The notes under the pieces: generated by a model
Database searches by the model: none
What the model saw: only the letters and a program-made list of their open reading frames with translations
What the model was told of the DNA's origin: nothing
Program-made: the position numbers and the translations under genes
Shown: piece by piece, positions 36,328 to 45,287 of the stretch
How positions within the stretch are numbered: the stretch's first letter is position 1
Layout of the letters: every line of letters starts with the position of its first letter
Source: Gammaproteobacteria bacterium
Lineage (GTDB): Bacteria > Pseudomonadota > Gammaproteobacteria > Steroidobacterales > Steroidobacteraceae
Assembly (NCBI GenBank): GCA_016874235.1
Contig: VGUJ01000003.1
Span: forward strand, 124,001-188,000
Direction: 5' to 3'
Length of the DNA stretch: 64,000 nucleotides

Positions 36328-37448
36328 TGCGCGATCCTCACGGCCTCACCGGCGCGAAGATAAGGACCTGCAGTCGTCACGACCTTTTCACCCCCCTGCA
36401 GACCGCTGCCGATCACCACACCCTCGGCGCGCGAACCTTCGACGCGAACGTCACGGCGCTCAACTTTGCTCGAAGCGTCGACGACGAAGACGTAGTTACC
36501 CGTGGTATCGCTCATCACCGCGGTCTGCGGAAGGAGCGGACGGCGGCCTGAGCCCACCGAGATTTCCCCTCGCGCAAAGGCGCCCGGACGCAGATCCCGA
36601 TTCGCGGGCAGATCGATGCGTACGCTGCCGAGCCGCGTCTGAGGATCGATGACGGCACCGATCAACCGAACCTTGCCTTCGAACGCCTGCTCGACACCCG
36701 TGACTCGAACGCGCGCGGGCTGCCCGGACGCAAGTCGTGGCAAATCGCGCTCCGCGACGTTGCCACGCATTTCGATTCCGCCGGCTCGTCCGAGACGAAA
36801 GAGCGGCGCACCACCAGGGCCCGCCAGTTGACCGACCTCGGCCGAGCGCGTGAGGACGATACCGTCGAAGGGTGCGCGCACGTCGGTTCGACGCAGACGC
36901 GCCTGCGCCTCGGCGAGTTGGGCCGAGACGACTTTGACCTTGGCCCCTGCCGCGATCGCCGCGGCTCCCCGACGCTCGATTTCTTGGGCAGACAACGCGC
37001 CCGTGCTGGCCACCGCTTGCGCACGTCGATAGTCGGCTTCAGCCACGGCCGCATTGGCCTTCGATTCTTGTAATGACGCCTCGAGACTCGCCACTTGAGG
37101 AGCCACCAAAGACGTATCGAGACGAGCGAGCACTTGCCCGGCTTTCACGCGATCACCCACCTCGGCATTGAGCGCCGACACTCGCCCGCCCTCGCCCTCG
37201 GCACTGATCGCCGCCTCGTCACGTGCTGCAATGGCTCCAGAGAACGTGACGACATCGGCAAGCTCCACCGCCTCGACCACCGTGACCGAGACCAACGGCG
37301 GCGGATTGATCGCCCCGTCCTCACGACCGGAAAACACGAAGGTGCGGATCAGCCCAAGCACCGCCAGCAGAAGTAGCGCGGCGAGGGTCCAAAGAATACT
37401 TCGGGGAACGGTAGTCAAAGAAAACTTGAGCGCAGAGAGACGGGACAT
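36324..37448 (-). CDS. RND efflux periplasmic adaptor (membrane fusion protein)
   Basis: A 374-residue HlyD/AcrA-type adaptor. A membrane anchor is at about 20-38. A biotinyl-lipoyl hairpin starts near GDRVKAGQVLARLD, and a coiled-coil hairpin (VASLEASLQESKANAAVAEA...) follows. The barrel part DVRAPFDGIVLTRSAEVGQ closes the lipoyl domain, and GLQGGEKVV lies near the end. GGAAG 6 nt before ATG 37448 supports that start over an ATG seven codons upstream. It is the first gene of a two-gene operon. Confidence 0.92.
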   Translation of the reverse strand: MSRLSALKFSLTTVPRSILWTLAALLLLAVLGLIRTFVFSGREDGAINPPPLVSVTVVEAVELADVVTFSGAIAARDEAAISAEGEGGRVSALNAEVGDRVKAGQVLARLDTSLVAPQVASLEASLQESKANAAVAEADYRRAQAVASTGALSAQEIERRGAAAIAAGAKVKVVSAQLAEAQARLRRTDVRAPFDGIVLTRSAEVGQLAGPGGAPLFRLGRAGGIEMRGNVAERDLPRLASGQPARVRVTGVEQAFEGKVRLIGAVIDPQTRLGSVRIDLPANRDLRPGAFARGEISVGSGRRPLLPQTAVMSDTTGNYVFVVDASSKVERRDVRVEGSRAEGVVIGSGLQGGEKVVTTAGPYLRAGEAVRIAQ

Positions 37449-37480
37449 GATCACTTCCAGGACGGCCAAGAGTTCAAGGT

Positions 37481-37525
37481 GTTATATTTAACTACAACAG
37501 TATAACGCAGATCCCATTTAGGGAT
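37481..37525. promoter_or_regulatory. A+T-rich inverted repeats upstream of the RND operon
   Basis: GTTATA (37481-37486) and TATAAC (37501-37506) form an inverted repeat with a 14-bp A+T-rich spacer; a second one, ATCCC-ATTTA-GGGAT, follows at 37511-37525. They lie 33-77 bp upstream of the adaptor start and stand out in G+C-rich surroundings. This is a likely promoter/operator of the efflux operon. No regulator gene is adjacent. Confidence 0.4.
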
Positions 37526-37559
37526 ACAGTGCGGGCGCGGAGTTTATGCTGTCCCGATC

Positions 37560-37694
37560 ATGCGTATCGCAAAACCTATCCTTCTTGTCAGCACCCCAAT
37601 CGGCGTGGTCTTTGGGATCATCGAGGCTTGGCGGGTCGGAGCGTGGCTTGGCACCTTGATGCTGGCCCTGCTCAGTGTGCTAGGCGGATTTTAA
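37560..37694 (+). CDS. Predicted 44-residue membrane protein
   Basis: A short ORF divergent from the efflux operon. It reads MRIAKPILLVSTPIGVVFG, then a charged EAWR, a second hydrophobic segment (LGTLMLALLSVLGGF) and a TAA. Two hydrophobic stretches around a charged hinge look like a small two-helix membrane protein, similar to short hypotheticals I associate with proteobacteria. The Shine-Dalgarno is weak. It overlaps the end of the convergent UspE-like gene by 15 bp. Function unknown. Confidence 0.5.
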   Translation: MRIAKPILLVSTPIGVVFGIIEAWRVGAWLGTLMLALLSVLGGF

Positions 37695-38108
37695 TGGCTG
37701 ACGGTGCGACGGATTCGATCGGAACGCGACGGAGAATCGCGCGACCAGCGATGAGTCGACGGGAGACCTCGGTACGATGAGAGTGTCGCAGGTGATGGTA
37801 GACAAAAGAGTTTCGAATTTGGAGATCTCTGCCGAGGTCCGCTGAGAGCCTTCAGGCGCCGCCATCACCAAGATGTCAGTCTGTTTGCGCGCCACCTTCC
37901 CGCATAACGCCTTCGGATCCTGCTCGGAATCCACCTCAGGCTCAGAAAACCATCCGTGACATTCGCGACGCAACCGGTGTGACAGATCGAAAATCTTTGC
38001 GCGGGTCACCTCGTCGGGGGTGTTGAACGCGTCGGCGATCAGGATGCGAAGTGACGGCGCCCACGGGCTGCCCCGGGTCAGCAGGATGGGAGCCGTCACC
38101 TGCTTCAC
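37680..38108 (-). pseudogene. UspE-like universal stress protein, C-terminal half only
   Basis: The readable frame gives 142 residues from a GTG. It resembles E. coli UspE from the end of the first Usp domain (VKQVTAPILLTRGSPW) through a second domain with KQTDILVMAAPEGS and LLSTITCDTLIVP. The frame continues upstream of the GTG with family-like TLFRPELVQL but meets TGA at about 38177. Other frames of 38109-38250 hold fragments (NLEIDRHAHKLRELAPLL across two frames) that look like the rest of the first domain. So the first domain seems deleted and frameshifted. A short functional protein cannot be excluded. Confidence 0.5.
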
Positions 38109-38262
38109 TAACTGAACGAGTTCAGGTCGGAAGAGAGTCGGGAACCACGCTCCCCTCCCTCTACGAGCCCGCGAATCACGAGCAAAGGCGCCAGCTCACT
38201 CGCGCAGCTTGTGCGCATGACGATCGATCTCGAGATTAACCGAGAGCAGTGACGCCGGGTTT

Positions 38263-38865
38263 TTAAAGCGGCTCGCGCGAGAGCCAATCGGCGATCGCCT
38301 CGGCGCGCTCCGGCGGAATTCGAGAGATGATCGCCCGATGAGATTGTCCGATTGAGTTTTGTCCGGCGGCCGCCTCACGCATTTTTCGCTCGAGATAACT
38401 GGCGTGCTGACGGGCGAGCGCAGGGATACCCCTTGATGCCACCGCCTGCCCCCGCGGGCCATGACAGCTCGCGCAACTGCGGGCGAACTCTGCTGCCCCC
38501 GCGTCGAGTGCACGGCCGGATCCCGTAGCGGGCGGCATCACGCGCTGCAGCCCGGCGACGTATCGCGAGACCGCCTCGACCGCCTCGTCGCCAGCCAGAT
38601 GATCGTTGTTTGAGAAATGCTGCATGCGCAGATCCGTTCACGCTCCACGACGAAAACTTTGGAGCTGACGTCTGACGACCTCGGCCGGTTGCCCGCCGAT
38701 CGCAGGCACGCTGCCGTCGATCACACCGCCGCCATCCTTGCCGTGACAGGCTGCGCAGTCGCGATAAAGCTTGGCCCCCGTCGAATCCCAATCTGCTTGC
38801 GCCGCTACGCTAAACCGCAAAAACACCACAGTCTGTGACGTTAAAGAAAAAGTGTTCGCCGCCAA
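38263..38865 (-). pseudogene. Dihaem cytochrome c (c4-like) with in-frame TGA
   Basis: One reading frame encodes two class I haem sites, CAACH and CASCH, in a cytochrome c4-like arrangement: GGQPAEVVRRQLQSFRRGA, a TGA at 38638-38640, then TDLRMQHFSNND, AVEAVSRYVAGL, and the second haem domain ending ADWLSREPL. Related proteins have Arg where the TGA lies (F-R-x-G-A-R), so a CGA to TGA transition is the simplest explanation. The N-terminus lacks a good start or signal peptide (only TTG/GTG). It should be a periplasmic electron carrier if intact. Readthrough or a base-calling error are alternatives. Confidence 0.72.
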
Positions 38866-38967
38866 ATTCTAACTTAATCGCATCCCTCGACTCGCATCTC
38901 GCGCTGCGTCATATACCTACATTCGAGCGGTAGATCGCCCTCGAGGAAGACCTGCCCTCGCCCCATC

Positions 38968-39732
38968 TCAACGCGGCTGCCAGCGAATCGAAACCCCCGC
39001 GCTCGTGAATCGGGCGAACGCATAGACTTCATCGTTGTCTGCGCCGCCATCCAGAAACCGCACACTCGCGCCGACGGACCACTCGTCGTCCATCGATTTC
39101 ATCAGCTTAAGTCCGGCGTCGACGGCATAGCCGGGTCCACCGGCGAGCGCATCGATGTCTCCCTCGACTCGCCAGCCTGAACCCAGAGGGCGTTCGAACG
39201 CGCCGTGCAGCAAGGGTACGAAGCCGGTGTTGTCCTTCTTGGCGGAGAGAGCGCCCTGACGAAGCCGAATGCTGGCATCGCGGATCTTTGCCGTGAATCC
39301 AACCTTCACCACGAGATCGTCACGATCGATCCAACGCCATCGCACCGTGCCTCGCCACGAATTGAACTGATAACGGGCATCGACTGGACCTGAAGCAAAG
39401 TTCGCACCCTGAAAGCGGATCGGATCGGCACTCACGCCCTCGTTCGAGAGCGAAAGCGGAGCGAGCAGCACACGCCACTCCCGTCGTCCACTCGAGGGCC
39501 AAGACAGCTGCACGCGCGGCGCCAGGTAGGGCCCGTCACCGGTCAGGCGATCAAGTGCGAATCTCGATCCGGTCGAGTCGTTCGGCACCTGTACGTCGTT
39601 GCGACCCTGCCATGCCGCATACAAGTCGGTATCGATGACCCAGCCTGAAGTTGAGTTCTCGGCCCGCGCCAAGTCAGCCGAGAAGAAGGTGCTCAAAGAA
39701 ACCAGCGCCATCCCAACGGCGACCCGTCGCAT
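38968..39732 (-). CDS. Secreted or outer-membrane protein of unknown function
   Basis: A 254-residue protein with a Sec signal peptide (MRRVAVGMALVSLSTFFSA, cleavage near ARA-EN). The rest alternates polar and hydrophobic residues with many aromatic ends (LSWPSSGRREWRVLLAPL, RGTVRWRWIDRDDLVVKVGF, SVGASVRFLDGG, final SIRWQPR), suggesting a small beta-barrel. Family not recognised. The start at 39732 is chosen because it begins the signal peptide. It lies 25 bp downstream of ppc on the same strand. Confidence 0.7.
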   Translation of the reverse strand: MRRVAVGMALVSLSTFFSADLARAENSTSGWVIDTDLYAAWQGRNDVQVPNDSTGSRFALDRLTGDGPYLAPRVQLSWPSSGRREWRVLLAPLSLSNEGVSADPIRFQGANFASGPVDARYQFNSWRGTVRWRWIDRDDLVVKVGFTAKIRDASIRLRQGALSAKKDNTGFVPLLHGAFERPLGSGWRVEGDIDALAGGPGYAVDAGLKLMKSMDDEWSVGASVRFLDGGADNDEVYAFARFTSAGVSIRWQPR

Positions 39733-39757
39733 GACAGAACTGCGGTTTCGAATGTGA

Positions 39758-42487
39758 TCAGCCGGTGTCCTGAAGACCTTGAGCAATACCATTGACACTC
39801 GCCAGCAAGGCTTCGAGTAGATCGCGGTCATTTCGTCCTCCTTCCCGCCAGCGGCGCAGCAGATCGACCTGCATGAGATTCATCGGGTCGACGTATGGGT
39901 TGCGCAGCGCCAGAGCCCGCTGCTGCGTTCGATCGCCATCGAGCAAATTCTGTTGATCTTTGACGAGCAGCAGAAGCTCCCGAGTCAGACCGTGCTCCCG
40001 ACGCACTTCGTCGAAGAATCGATGGCCGGACGCGGGATGTAATGAATCGTACTTTGCCGCAATCTGCAGATCAGAGCGTGCCAGCATGATCTCGACGTCG
40101 TCGATCAAGTTACGCAGGAACGTCCATTCGAGCAGGAGATGTCGTAACGTAGAAATCCCGAAAGCCTCGACTGCAGCCTGCAGCCCAGCGCCCGCCCCAT
40201 ACCAACCGGGCAGCAGCATGCGATTCTGCGTCCATGCGAATACCCAAGGCACCGCACGTAACCCCGCAATACCCTCGAGCCCCTCACGTGCGATCGGGCG
40301 ACCACCGATTTGCATATGCTCGATGACGTCGATCGGCGTCACGGCACGAAACCAGTCATGGAAGTCGGTCGAATCATCGACGAGGGCGCAGTACCGCTCT
40401 GCGCTGGCTCGCGAGAGTACATTCGCGATCTTGAGTCGCTCGGCGTCGGCTGACTCAGATCTTTGGCGTCGTCCGGTCGCATTGGCGACGGATAAGGCGC
40501 TGAACGCGCGCTCGAGAGTACGCAACGCAATTGGTCCAAGTCCGTAGTGCTGGATGATTCCCTCACCCTGCTCAGTGAGCTTGAGCCAACCGTTGATCGT
40601 AGACGGCGGCGACGCACCGACGATCGCGTCGATTCGTCCACCCCCACGGGGAAGACTCCCTCCTCGAGCGTGCACGATTCGATGCTCCTCTCCAGCGGCT
40701 GCGAGCGACGACGCGATGGAGCCCTGCGCCTGATGCACGGCAAATCGGGAGGTGACGATCCCTTGGCGCTTGTTCCCCTCTGAGTAGCCAACCAGCACCG
40801 TTTGCTGCCGCCCCCTCGAGTCCAAGTGTCGACGATAGAGCGGCTCGGCGAGCAGTTCGCGCATGATCTCGCCGGCCTGATCCAAGGCCTCAGGGGTGGC
40901 AAACATCGGCGCGAAGTCGATCGCAATCTCGTCCGTCTGCTTATCGAACGCTTCGGCCCAACGAGCGAGCAGTACGGCCGCGAGCACGTCATCGGCTCCC
41001 TCCGTCCCGTTGACAATATACGAACCAATCGCCTCGCCGCCGAATCGCCGACGACACTGCAACATCGCCTCGAAGACCGCGAGTGCTCGCTTTCCCTCCG
41101 CATTCAGCTCGACGCGAGGTCCCATGTCGCGAGCGATCAGATCGACGAGTCGTATCTGACGCTGCGCGCGATTCAACGTGAGCCACTCAGGCTCATCCAA
41201 GGCGCGAGCCAGGATGCCGTGATGGACGCCCGAGTGCTGGCGAACATCGAGCGTCGCCAGGTGGAAGCCGAACGTCGCAATACGACGCTGCAGCCGACGC
41301 ACGGCAAAGAGGCCTGCATGCTCACCGCGATGGGCCAGCAAGCTCTCGACGACCAGATCGATATCGCGCTGTAATTGCGCCGGCCCCTCGTACCCCGAAG
41401 GTCGGCCGTCATACGTTGCCCGTAACCTCTCCGCGACTTGAGTGAGGAACACCCGATACGGCATGCGATCATGACTAGCCGGCGCTGATGAACGCGCGCC
41501 GGGGATCAAGATCAAATATTCTTCACTGCGCTTTTGCAGCGCCGCACTGATGCCGATGCGACTCGCACTCTGCGACAGCAGCTGAGCAAGCGACTGCACC
41601 TCGAGGAAGTACGCGTTGACGATGGTCTGCTGCTGTCGAGCCAGCGTATCTCGCAGACTTTTGGCATGGACGTCGGGATTACCATCCATGTCGCCGCCCA
41701 CCCACGTCCCGAAACGCAGGATGGTCGGCAGTTCAACCTGTCGAGGATCAACCCCGAAGTGTTTGCCCAAAGATTCGGCAATTTCTTCATAGAAGTTTGG
41801 GACGATCCGGTAAAGCACTTCTGCTAGGAAGAACAACACATGCTCGCGCTCATCGGCGACCGTCAAACGCTGACGCGGATGGTCTTCGGTCTGCCAGTGA
41901 GTCGTGAGCTCGACGCGAATTTGACCTGCTGAGGCTCGTCGCTCGTTCGGCGCCAAGGTCGGATTGAGTCGATCGTACAAAAGCTCCGCGAGCTTCAGCT
42001 GTTTACGCAGAATAGTGCGACGAGTGGACTCCGTCGGGTGCGCCATGAACACCGGCATGATGTGTAGCGATCGCAGCAGCTCCATGAGTTCATCGAGAGA
42101 CAAACCCGCTGCCTTGAGTCGGCCGATGGCATCGTCGGCGCCGCCCGGCTGTGGACGCTCCGCATCATCTTGGAAATACGCACGACGCCGACGGATACGA
42201 TGAACCTGCTCGGCGAGATTGACGGCCTGAAACCAACTTGAGAAAGCGCGTTCGAGATCTCGAGCGAGCGCCGGATCGCGACCGGCGACCCGCGCTTCAA
42301 GCTCAGCGTCGGCCGACGCATCACCACGACGCCGCGCGATGGCGAGCGTGCGATCACGCTCCACGATGTCGAACAGTTCGTCACCCCCCTGGTCGCGAAG
42401 CACCTCGCCGACCAAGGTTCCGAGCATATGGACATCGTCACGCAACGCCGCGTGCTTAGGTGGGAACTCGATGTCGTTGCGGCTCAC
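39758..42487 (-). CDS. ppc: Phosphoenolpyruvate carboxylase, divergent active site
   Basis: A 909-residue enzyme, usual PEPC length, ending QGLQDTG. Conserved are the catalytic His segment FMAHPTESTRRTIL, HARGGSLPRGG, LTEQGE and VFAWTQNRMLLPGW. Compared with E. coli PEPC recalled from memory, metal ligand Glu506 (PLFETLDD) aligns with Ala in PMFATPEA, and Asp543 (GYSDSAKDAG) aligns with Glu in GYSEGNKRQG; the Lys is kept. PEPC converts PEP and bicarbonate to oxaloacetate. The family call is secure; normal activity is less certain. It may be a distinct subfamily. Confidence 0.9.
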   Translation of the reverse strand: MSRNDIEFPPKHAALRDDVHMLGTLVGEVLRDQGGDELFDIVERDRTLAIARRRGDASADAELEARVAGRDPALARDLERAFSSWFQAVNLAEQVHRIRRRRAYFQDDAERPQPGGADDAIGRLKAAGLSLDELMELLRSLHIMPVFMAHPTESTRRTILRKQLKLAELLYDRLNPTLAPNERRASAGQIRVELTTHWQTEDHPRQRLTVADEREHVLFFLAEVLYRIVPNFYEEIAESLGKHFGVDPRQVELPTILRFGTWVGGDMDGNPDVHAKSLRDTLARQQQTIVNAYFLEVQSLAQLLSQSASRIGISAALQKRSEEYLILIPGARSSAPASHDRMPYRVFLTQVAERLRATYDGRPSGYEGPAQLQRDIDLVVESLLAHRGEHAGLFAVRRLQRRIATFGFHLATLDVRQHSGVHHGILARALDEPEWLTLNRAQRQIRLVDLIARDMGPRVELNAEGKRALAVFEAMLQCRRRFGGEAIGSYIVNGTEGADDVLAAVLLARWAEAFDKQTDEIAIDFAPMFATPEALDQAGEIMRELLAEPLYRRHLDSRGRQQTVLVGYSEGNKRQGIVTSRFAVHQAQGSIASSLAAAGEEHRIVHARGGSLPRGGGRIDAIVGASPPSTINGWLKLTEQGEGIIQHYGLGPIALRTLERAFSALSVANATGRRQRSESADAERLKIANVLSRASAERYCALVDDSTDFHDWFRAVTPIDVIEHMQIGGRPIAREGLEGIAGLRAVPWVFAWTQNRMLLPGWYGAGAGLQAAVEAFGISTLRHLLLEWTFLRNLIDDVEIMLARSDLQIAAKYDSLHPASGHRFFDEVRREHGLTRELLLLVKDQQNLLDGDRTQQRALALRNPYVDPMNLMQVDLLRRWREGGRNDRDLLEALLASVNGIAQGLQDTG

Positions 42488-42521
42488 GGCGGAATTTTAC
42501 ACCCGGGCGACAGCCTGAAAC

Positions 42522-42553
42522 GAAAAGGCCGGAAGGGAAACCCTTCCGGCCTT
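42522..42553 (-). terminator. Terminator of the TonB-dependent receptor gene
   Basis: A perfect 13-bp stem (AAGGCCGGAAGGG with CCCTTCCGGCCTT) around AAA at 42525-42553, with TTTTC following on the minus strand. It lies 36 bp past the receptor stop. Confidence 0.85.
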
Positions 42554-42588
42554 GTTCGTCTCCACGCCGCGAACGGCGTCGAATGAGA

Positions 42589-45162
42589 TCAACGGAACGA
42601 GTAGGTGAAATCCACACCGTAGCTCTGGCCCGCCGAGTCGTGGATGAACGACCCGCCGAACTCCGGCGCCGGGATGATTTCCTGGAGATACTCCTCGTCG
42701 GTCACGTTACGGCCCCAGGCCGTGAGGCTGAAGGTGCCGTTGGTGACACCGAGGCGTGCATTGATCGACTGGAACGGATCACGCTGCATCTTCGAGAACT
42801 CACCCTGGCCGAAGCCGAAGTAGGTGAAAAGGTTCGGCAGCCGCTGCTTCTGCACCGGGTGGAACCAGGTCTCGCCGACGAACGAGCCATCGATGCGAGC
42901 GCTCACGGTCCAGTTGGTCGTGATCGGGAACTTGATGTCGATACCCGCGTTGCCCGTGTACTTCGGCGCGTACGGCACTTCACTGCCCTTGGTGTAGGGA
43001 CGACCCGTGTACTTGTCGATCTCGCCGTCGGTGACCGCGTAGCCCGCAAAGAGCGACACGTTTTCGTTGACGTTCCAGCGCGCATCGAGCTCGTAACCCT
43101 TGATCGACACTTCGTCGATGTTGGTGACGACGCGGAGCAGACCGAAGGGACCCGCGAAGAAGTTGAAGAACTGCATGTCCTCCACCTTCGTCTGGAAGGC
43201 CGCGAAGTTCACGCTGATCGTACGATCGGCGAAGAACGACTTGAAGCCCACCTCGGCCGCCTTCGACACTTCCTTGCGGTAGAGGTCGTTGACGTCCGTG
43301 ATGTTGAGCGTGGCATTCGCACCGCAGGTCGGCGGTGGTAACCCGGCCCCTAAACACAGGACCGTGCCACCCGCCCGACCAAAAGCGGAGGCAACGGTCG
43401 CCGCGCTACCCGACGAGTTGAAGCCGCCGCTACGGAAACCGTAACCGTACGAGGCGTACACCGCGAAGTCCTCTGAGGTCTTCCAATTGGCCGACAACTT
43501 CGGCTGCAACTGGCTGAAGCTCTTCGAACGGCTCGGGATCCCTGTCGCTGCGAAAGCCGGATTCGCCGTGTAGGCCGGATTGATGTACGGGTTCGAGAAG
43601 AAGCTGAACCCAACGGTCTGAGCACGGCACGGACCCGACGTGGCCGCGGCGCTCGAGCAGCGCGGCACGTTGTTGTCGACCGAACGATCTTCGACGTCGT
43701 AGCGCACGGCGAGCGCGAGCTCGAGGGCGTCCGTCACGTCGTAGGCCACTTGACCGAACGCCGCAAACACATTACTCGAAAAATCATCGTCATAAAGTAG
43801 ATCAGTCGGATTCTTGCCCGTTGTTGGCACGAAACCCGCGGCCGTCAAGCCACGATCAAAATCAGACCCCTGGGATACGATCACGCGTCGCTGGATGTCA
43901 GCCGCGTAAAGACCCGCAACCCAGCGCGGCGACTGCTCGCCTGACGAAGTGAGACGCAGCTCAAGGCTCGTATCCTGCTGGTCACGCTGCTGATACTGAT
44001 AACCGTCGCAGGTAGTCGGGGAGTACGGTGGCAGAAAGCCCGCACCGTTGTTACCCGCGGGCGTCAACCAAATGCTCGACGGAATACCAAAGAATGGCGG
44101 GATGTAGCCCGGGTTCGACAGCTTCGCGTCGTTGGTGCGGCGGCATGTCGCATCCAAGGAGTACAGCAAGAACGCACCGCTCGTGCCATCGGTGAGGAAG
44201 TAGTTGGTCTGATCATTAAACGCCAAGTAGCTCGAAAGCGTACCCAGCGACGTCTCCCACTCGCCCTTCACCGACAAATTCAGGTTTTCCTGTTCGTTCT
44301 GCGGCGCGATGTTGTTGATGTAGCGAAACGTGTGCTCGTTCGGATTGGCGTAAAACGCGGGCCCGACGAACGGCGCCACGTCGGCGAGCGCAATCGAGGC
44401 GTTGAAGTTGATGGCACCCGCGTCGATGGTCGAGTACTTCGCCTTCACGTCGATATCGCCACCGGCCACCGGGAACAACAAGCGGGCTTGGAAACCCGAC
44501 TCCTCATAAAAATCGACACAGTCGTCGCAGCGGAGGTCGAGGTTGCTCCACTGACCATCCGTCGTGCGCGTATAGGCTGAGATCGAGCCTCGTGCGGAAT
44601 CACCGACGGGGCCACCCAAATAGAAGTTGCCCTTGAAGCTGCCGTACTCGCCGCCACCCAAGCCGATGTCGAACTCGACTGAGTCGCTCGGCTTGCGCGT
44701 GGTGATGATCATGGCGCCGGCCAACGCGTTACGGCCATACAGCGCGCCTTGCGGGCCCTTCAGGATTTCGATCTGCGACACGCCCGAAAGCTCTTGGTTG
44801 AGCGCGTTCGGGTTGGTCTGCAACACGCCGTCGATCACGAGCGCAAAGTTAGTCTCCGCATCGCGCGCGGTGTTGATGCCGCGGATGTTGACTTGAAGGT
44901 CACCGGCTTCGGCCGTCTGCACTTGTGAGACACCGGCCGTCAGGGCGATGAAGTCCTGGGGACGCTCGATGCCGGCGTTCTTGATTTCGGTTTGGGTGAA
45001 AGCCGTGATCGTCACCGGGACGTCTTCGATGCGCTCAGCACGCTGACGAGCGGTCACCACGATTTCTTCGAGCTGCGCCTCTTGCGCGCCAGACTGAGCG
45101 GCCGCCAACACGGCCAGAACGCTCGCCCCGACGAGGGAAAGCTTGTTATTGCGGTAAGACAT
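42589..45162 (-). CDS. TonB-dependent outer-membrane receptor
   Basis: An 857-residue receptor. The signal peptide (about 1-26) is followed by a TonB-box-like EEIVVTARQRAER, a plug domain (DVPVTITAF, VNIRGINTARDAETNF, EILKGPQGALYGRNALAGAM) and a large barrel ending DFTYSFR. This plug type is common in receptors of alpha- and gammaproteobacteria that import glycans, polyphenols or terpenoids rather than iron. The ligand is unknown. GGAGG lies 6 nt before the ATG. It is divergent from an amidohydrolase, which suggests a shared regulon. Confidence 0.93.
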   Translation of the reverse strand: MSYRNNKLSLVGASVLAVLAAAQSGAQEAQLEEIVVTARQRAERIEDVPVTITAFTQTEIKNAGIERPQDFIALTAGVSQVQTAEAGDLQVNIRGINTARDAETNFALVIDGVLQTNPNALNQELSGVSQIEILKGPQGALYGRNALAGAMIITTRKPSDSVEFDIGLGGGEYGSFKGNFYLGGPVGDSARGSISAYTRTTDGQWSNLDLRCDDCVDFYEESGFQARLLFPVAGGDIDVKAKYSTIDAGAINFNASIALADVAPFVGPAFYANPNEHTFRYINNIAPQNEQENLNLSVKGEWETSLGTLSSYLAFNDQTNYFLTDGTSGAFLLYSLDATCRRTNDAKLSNPGYIPPFFGIPSSIWLTPAGNNGAGFLPPYSPTTCDGYQYQQRDQQDTSLELRLTSSGEQSPRWVAGLYAADIQRRVIVSQGSDFDRGLTAAGFVPTTGKNPTDLLYDDDFSSNVFAAFGQVAYDVTDALELALAVRYDVEDRSVDNNVPRCSSAAATSGPCRAQTVGFSFFSNPYINPAYTANPAFAATGIPSRSKSFSQLQPKLSANWKTSEDFAVYASYGYGFRSGGFNSSGSAATVASAFGRAGGTVLCLGAGLPPPTCGANATLNITDVNDLYRKEVSKAAEVGFKSFFADRTISVNFAAFQTKVEDMQFFNFFAGPFGLLRVVTNIDEVSIKGYELDARWNVNENVSLFAGYAVTDGEIDKYTGRPYTKGSEVPYAPKYTGNAGIDIKFPITTNWTVSARIDGSFVGETWFHPVQKQRLPNLFTYFGFGQGEFSKMQRDPFQSINARLGVTNGTFSLTAWGRNVTDEEYLQEIIPAPEFGGSFIHDSAGQSYGVDFTYSFR

Positions 45163-45210
45163 TGATCCTCCGTAACGGTCCCTGAATGGAGTAGGGAAAA
45201 ATACAACTCG

Positions 45211-45240
45211 AGTCTAGGGCGCCGGATGTCGGTGAGGCAA
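45211..45240 (-). promoter_or_regulatory. Predicted promoter of the TonB-dependent receptor
   Basis: On the minus strand TTGCCT (45235-45240), an 18-bp spacer and TAGACT (45211-45216), about 50 bp before the ATG at 45162. A reasonable sigma-70 match. Confidence 0.4.
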
Positions 45241-45269
45241 CGGAAAAACCGCCGTAAAGCCAATTTTAT

Positions 45270-45287
45270 TGTTGTTAAAACGCAACA
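45270..45287. promoter_or_regulatory. Inverted repeat in the receptor/amidohydrolase divergent region
   Basis: TGTTG (45270-45274) and CAACA (45283-45287) form a 5-bp inverted repeat with an 8-bp A+T-rich centre, just upstream of the receptor promoter and within the 237-bp divergent gap. It is a candidate operator. The rest of the gap (45288-45399) shows no gene. Confidence 0.35.

Noticed and set aside
38196-38513. 105-codon minus-strand frame between the UspE-like and cytochrome genes
   Set aside because: It mostly overlaps the cytochrome in another frame; only its last 15 or so residues look Usp-like, so it is treated as part of the UspE remnant.
38638-38640. Selenocysteine reading of the in-frame TGA in the cytochrome gene
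   Set aside because: Relatives have Arg rather than Cys at this position and no SECIS-like hairpin is evident; a CGA to TGA mutation is simpler.
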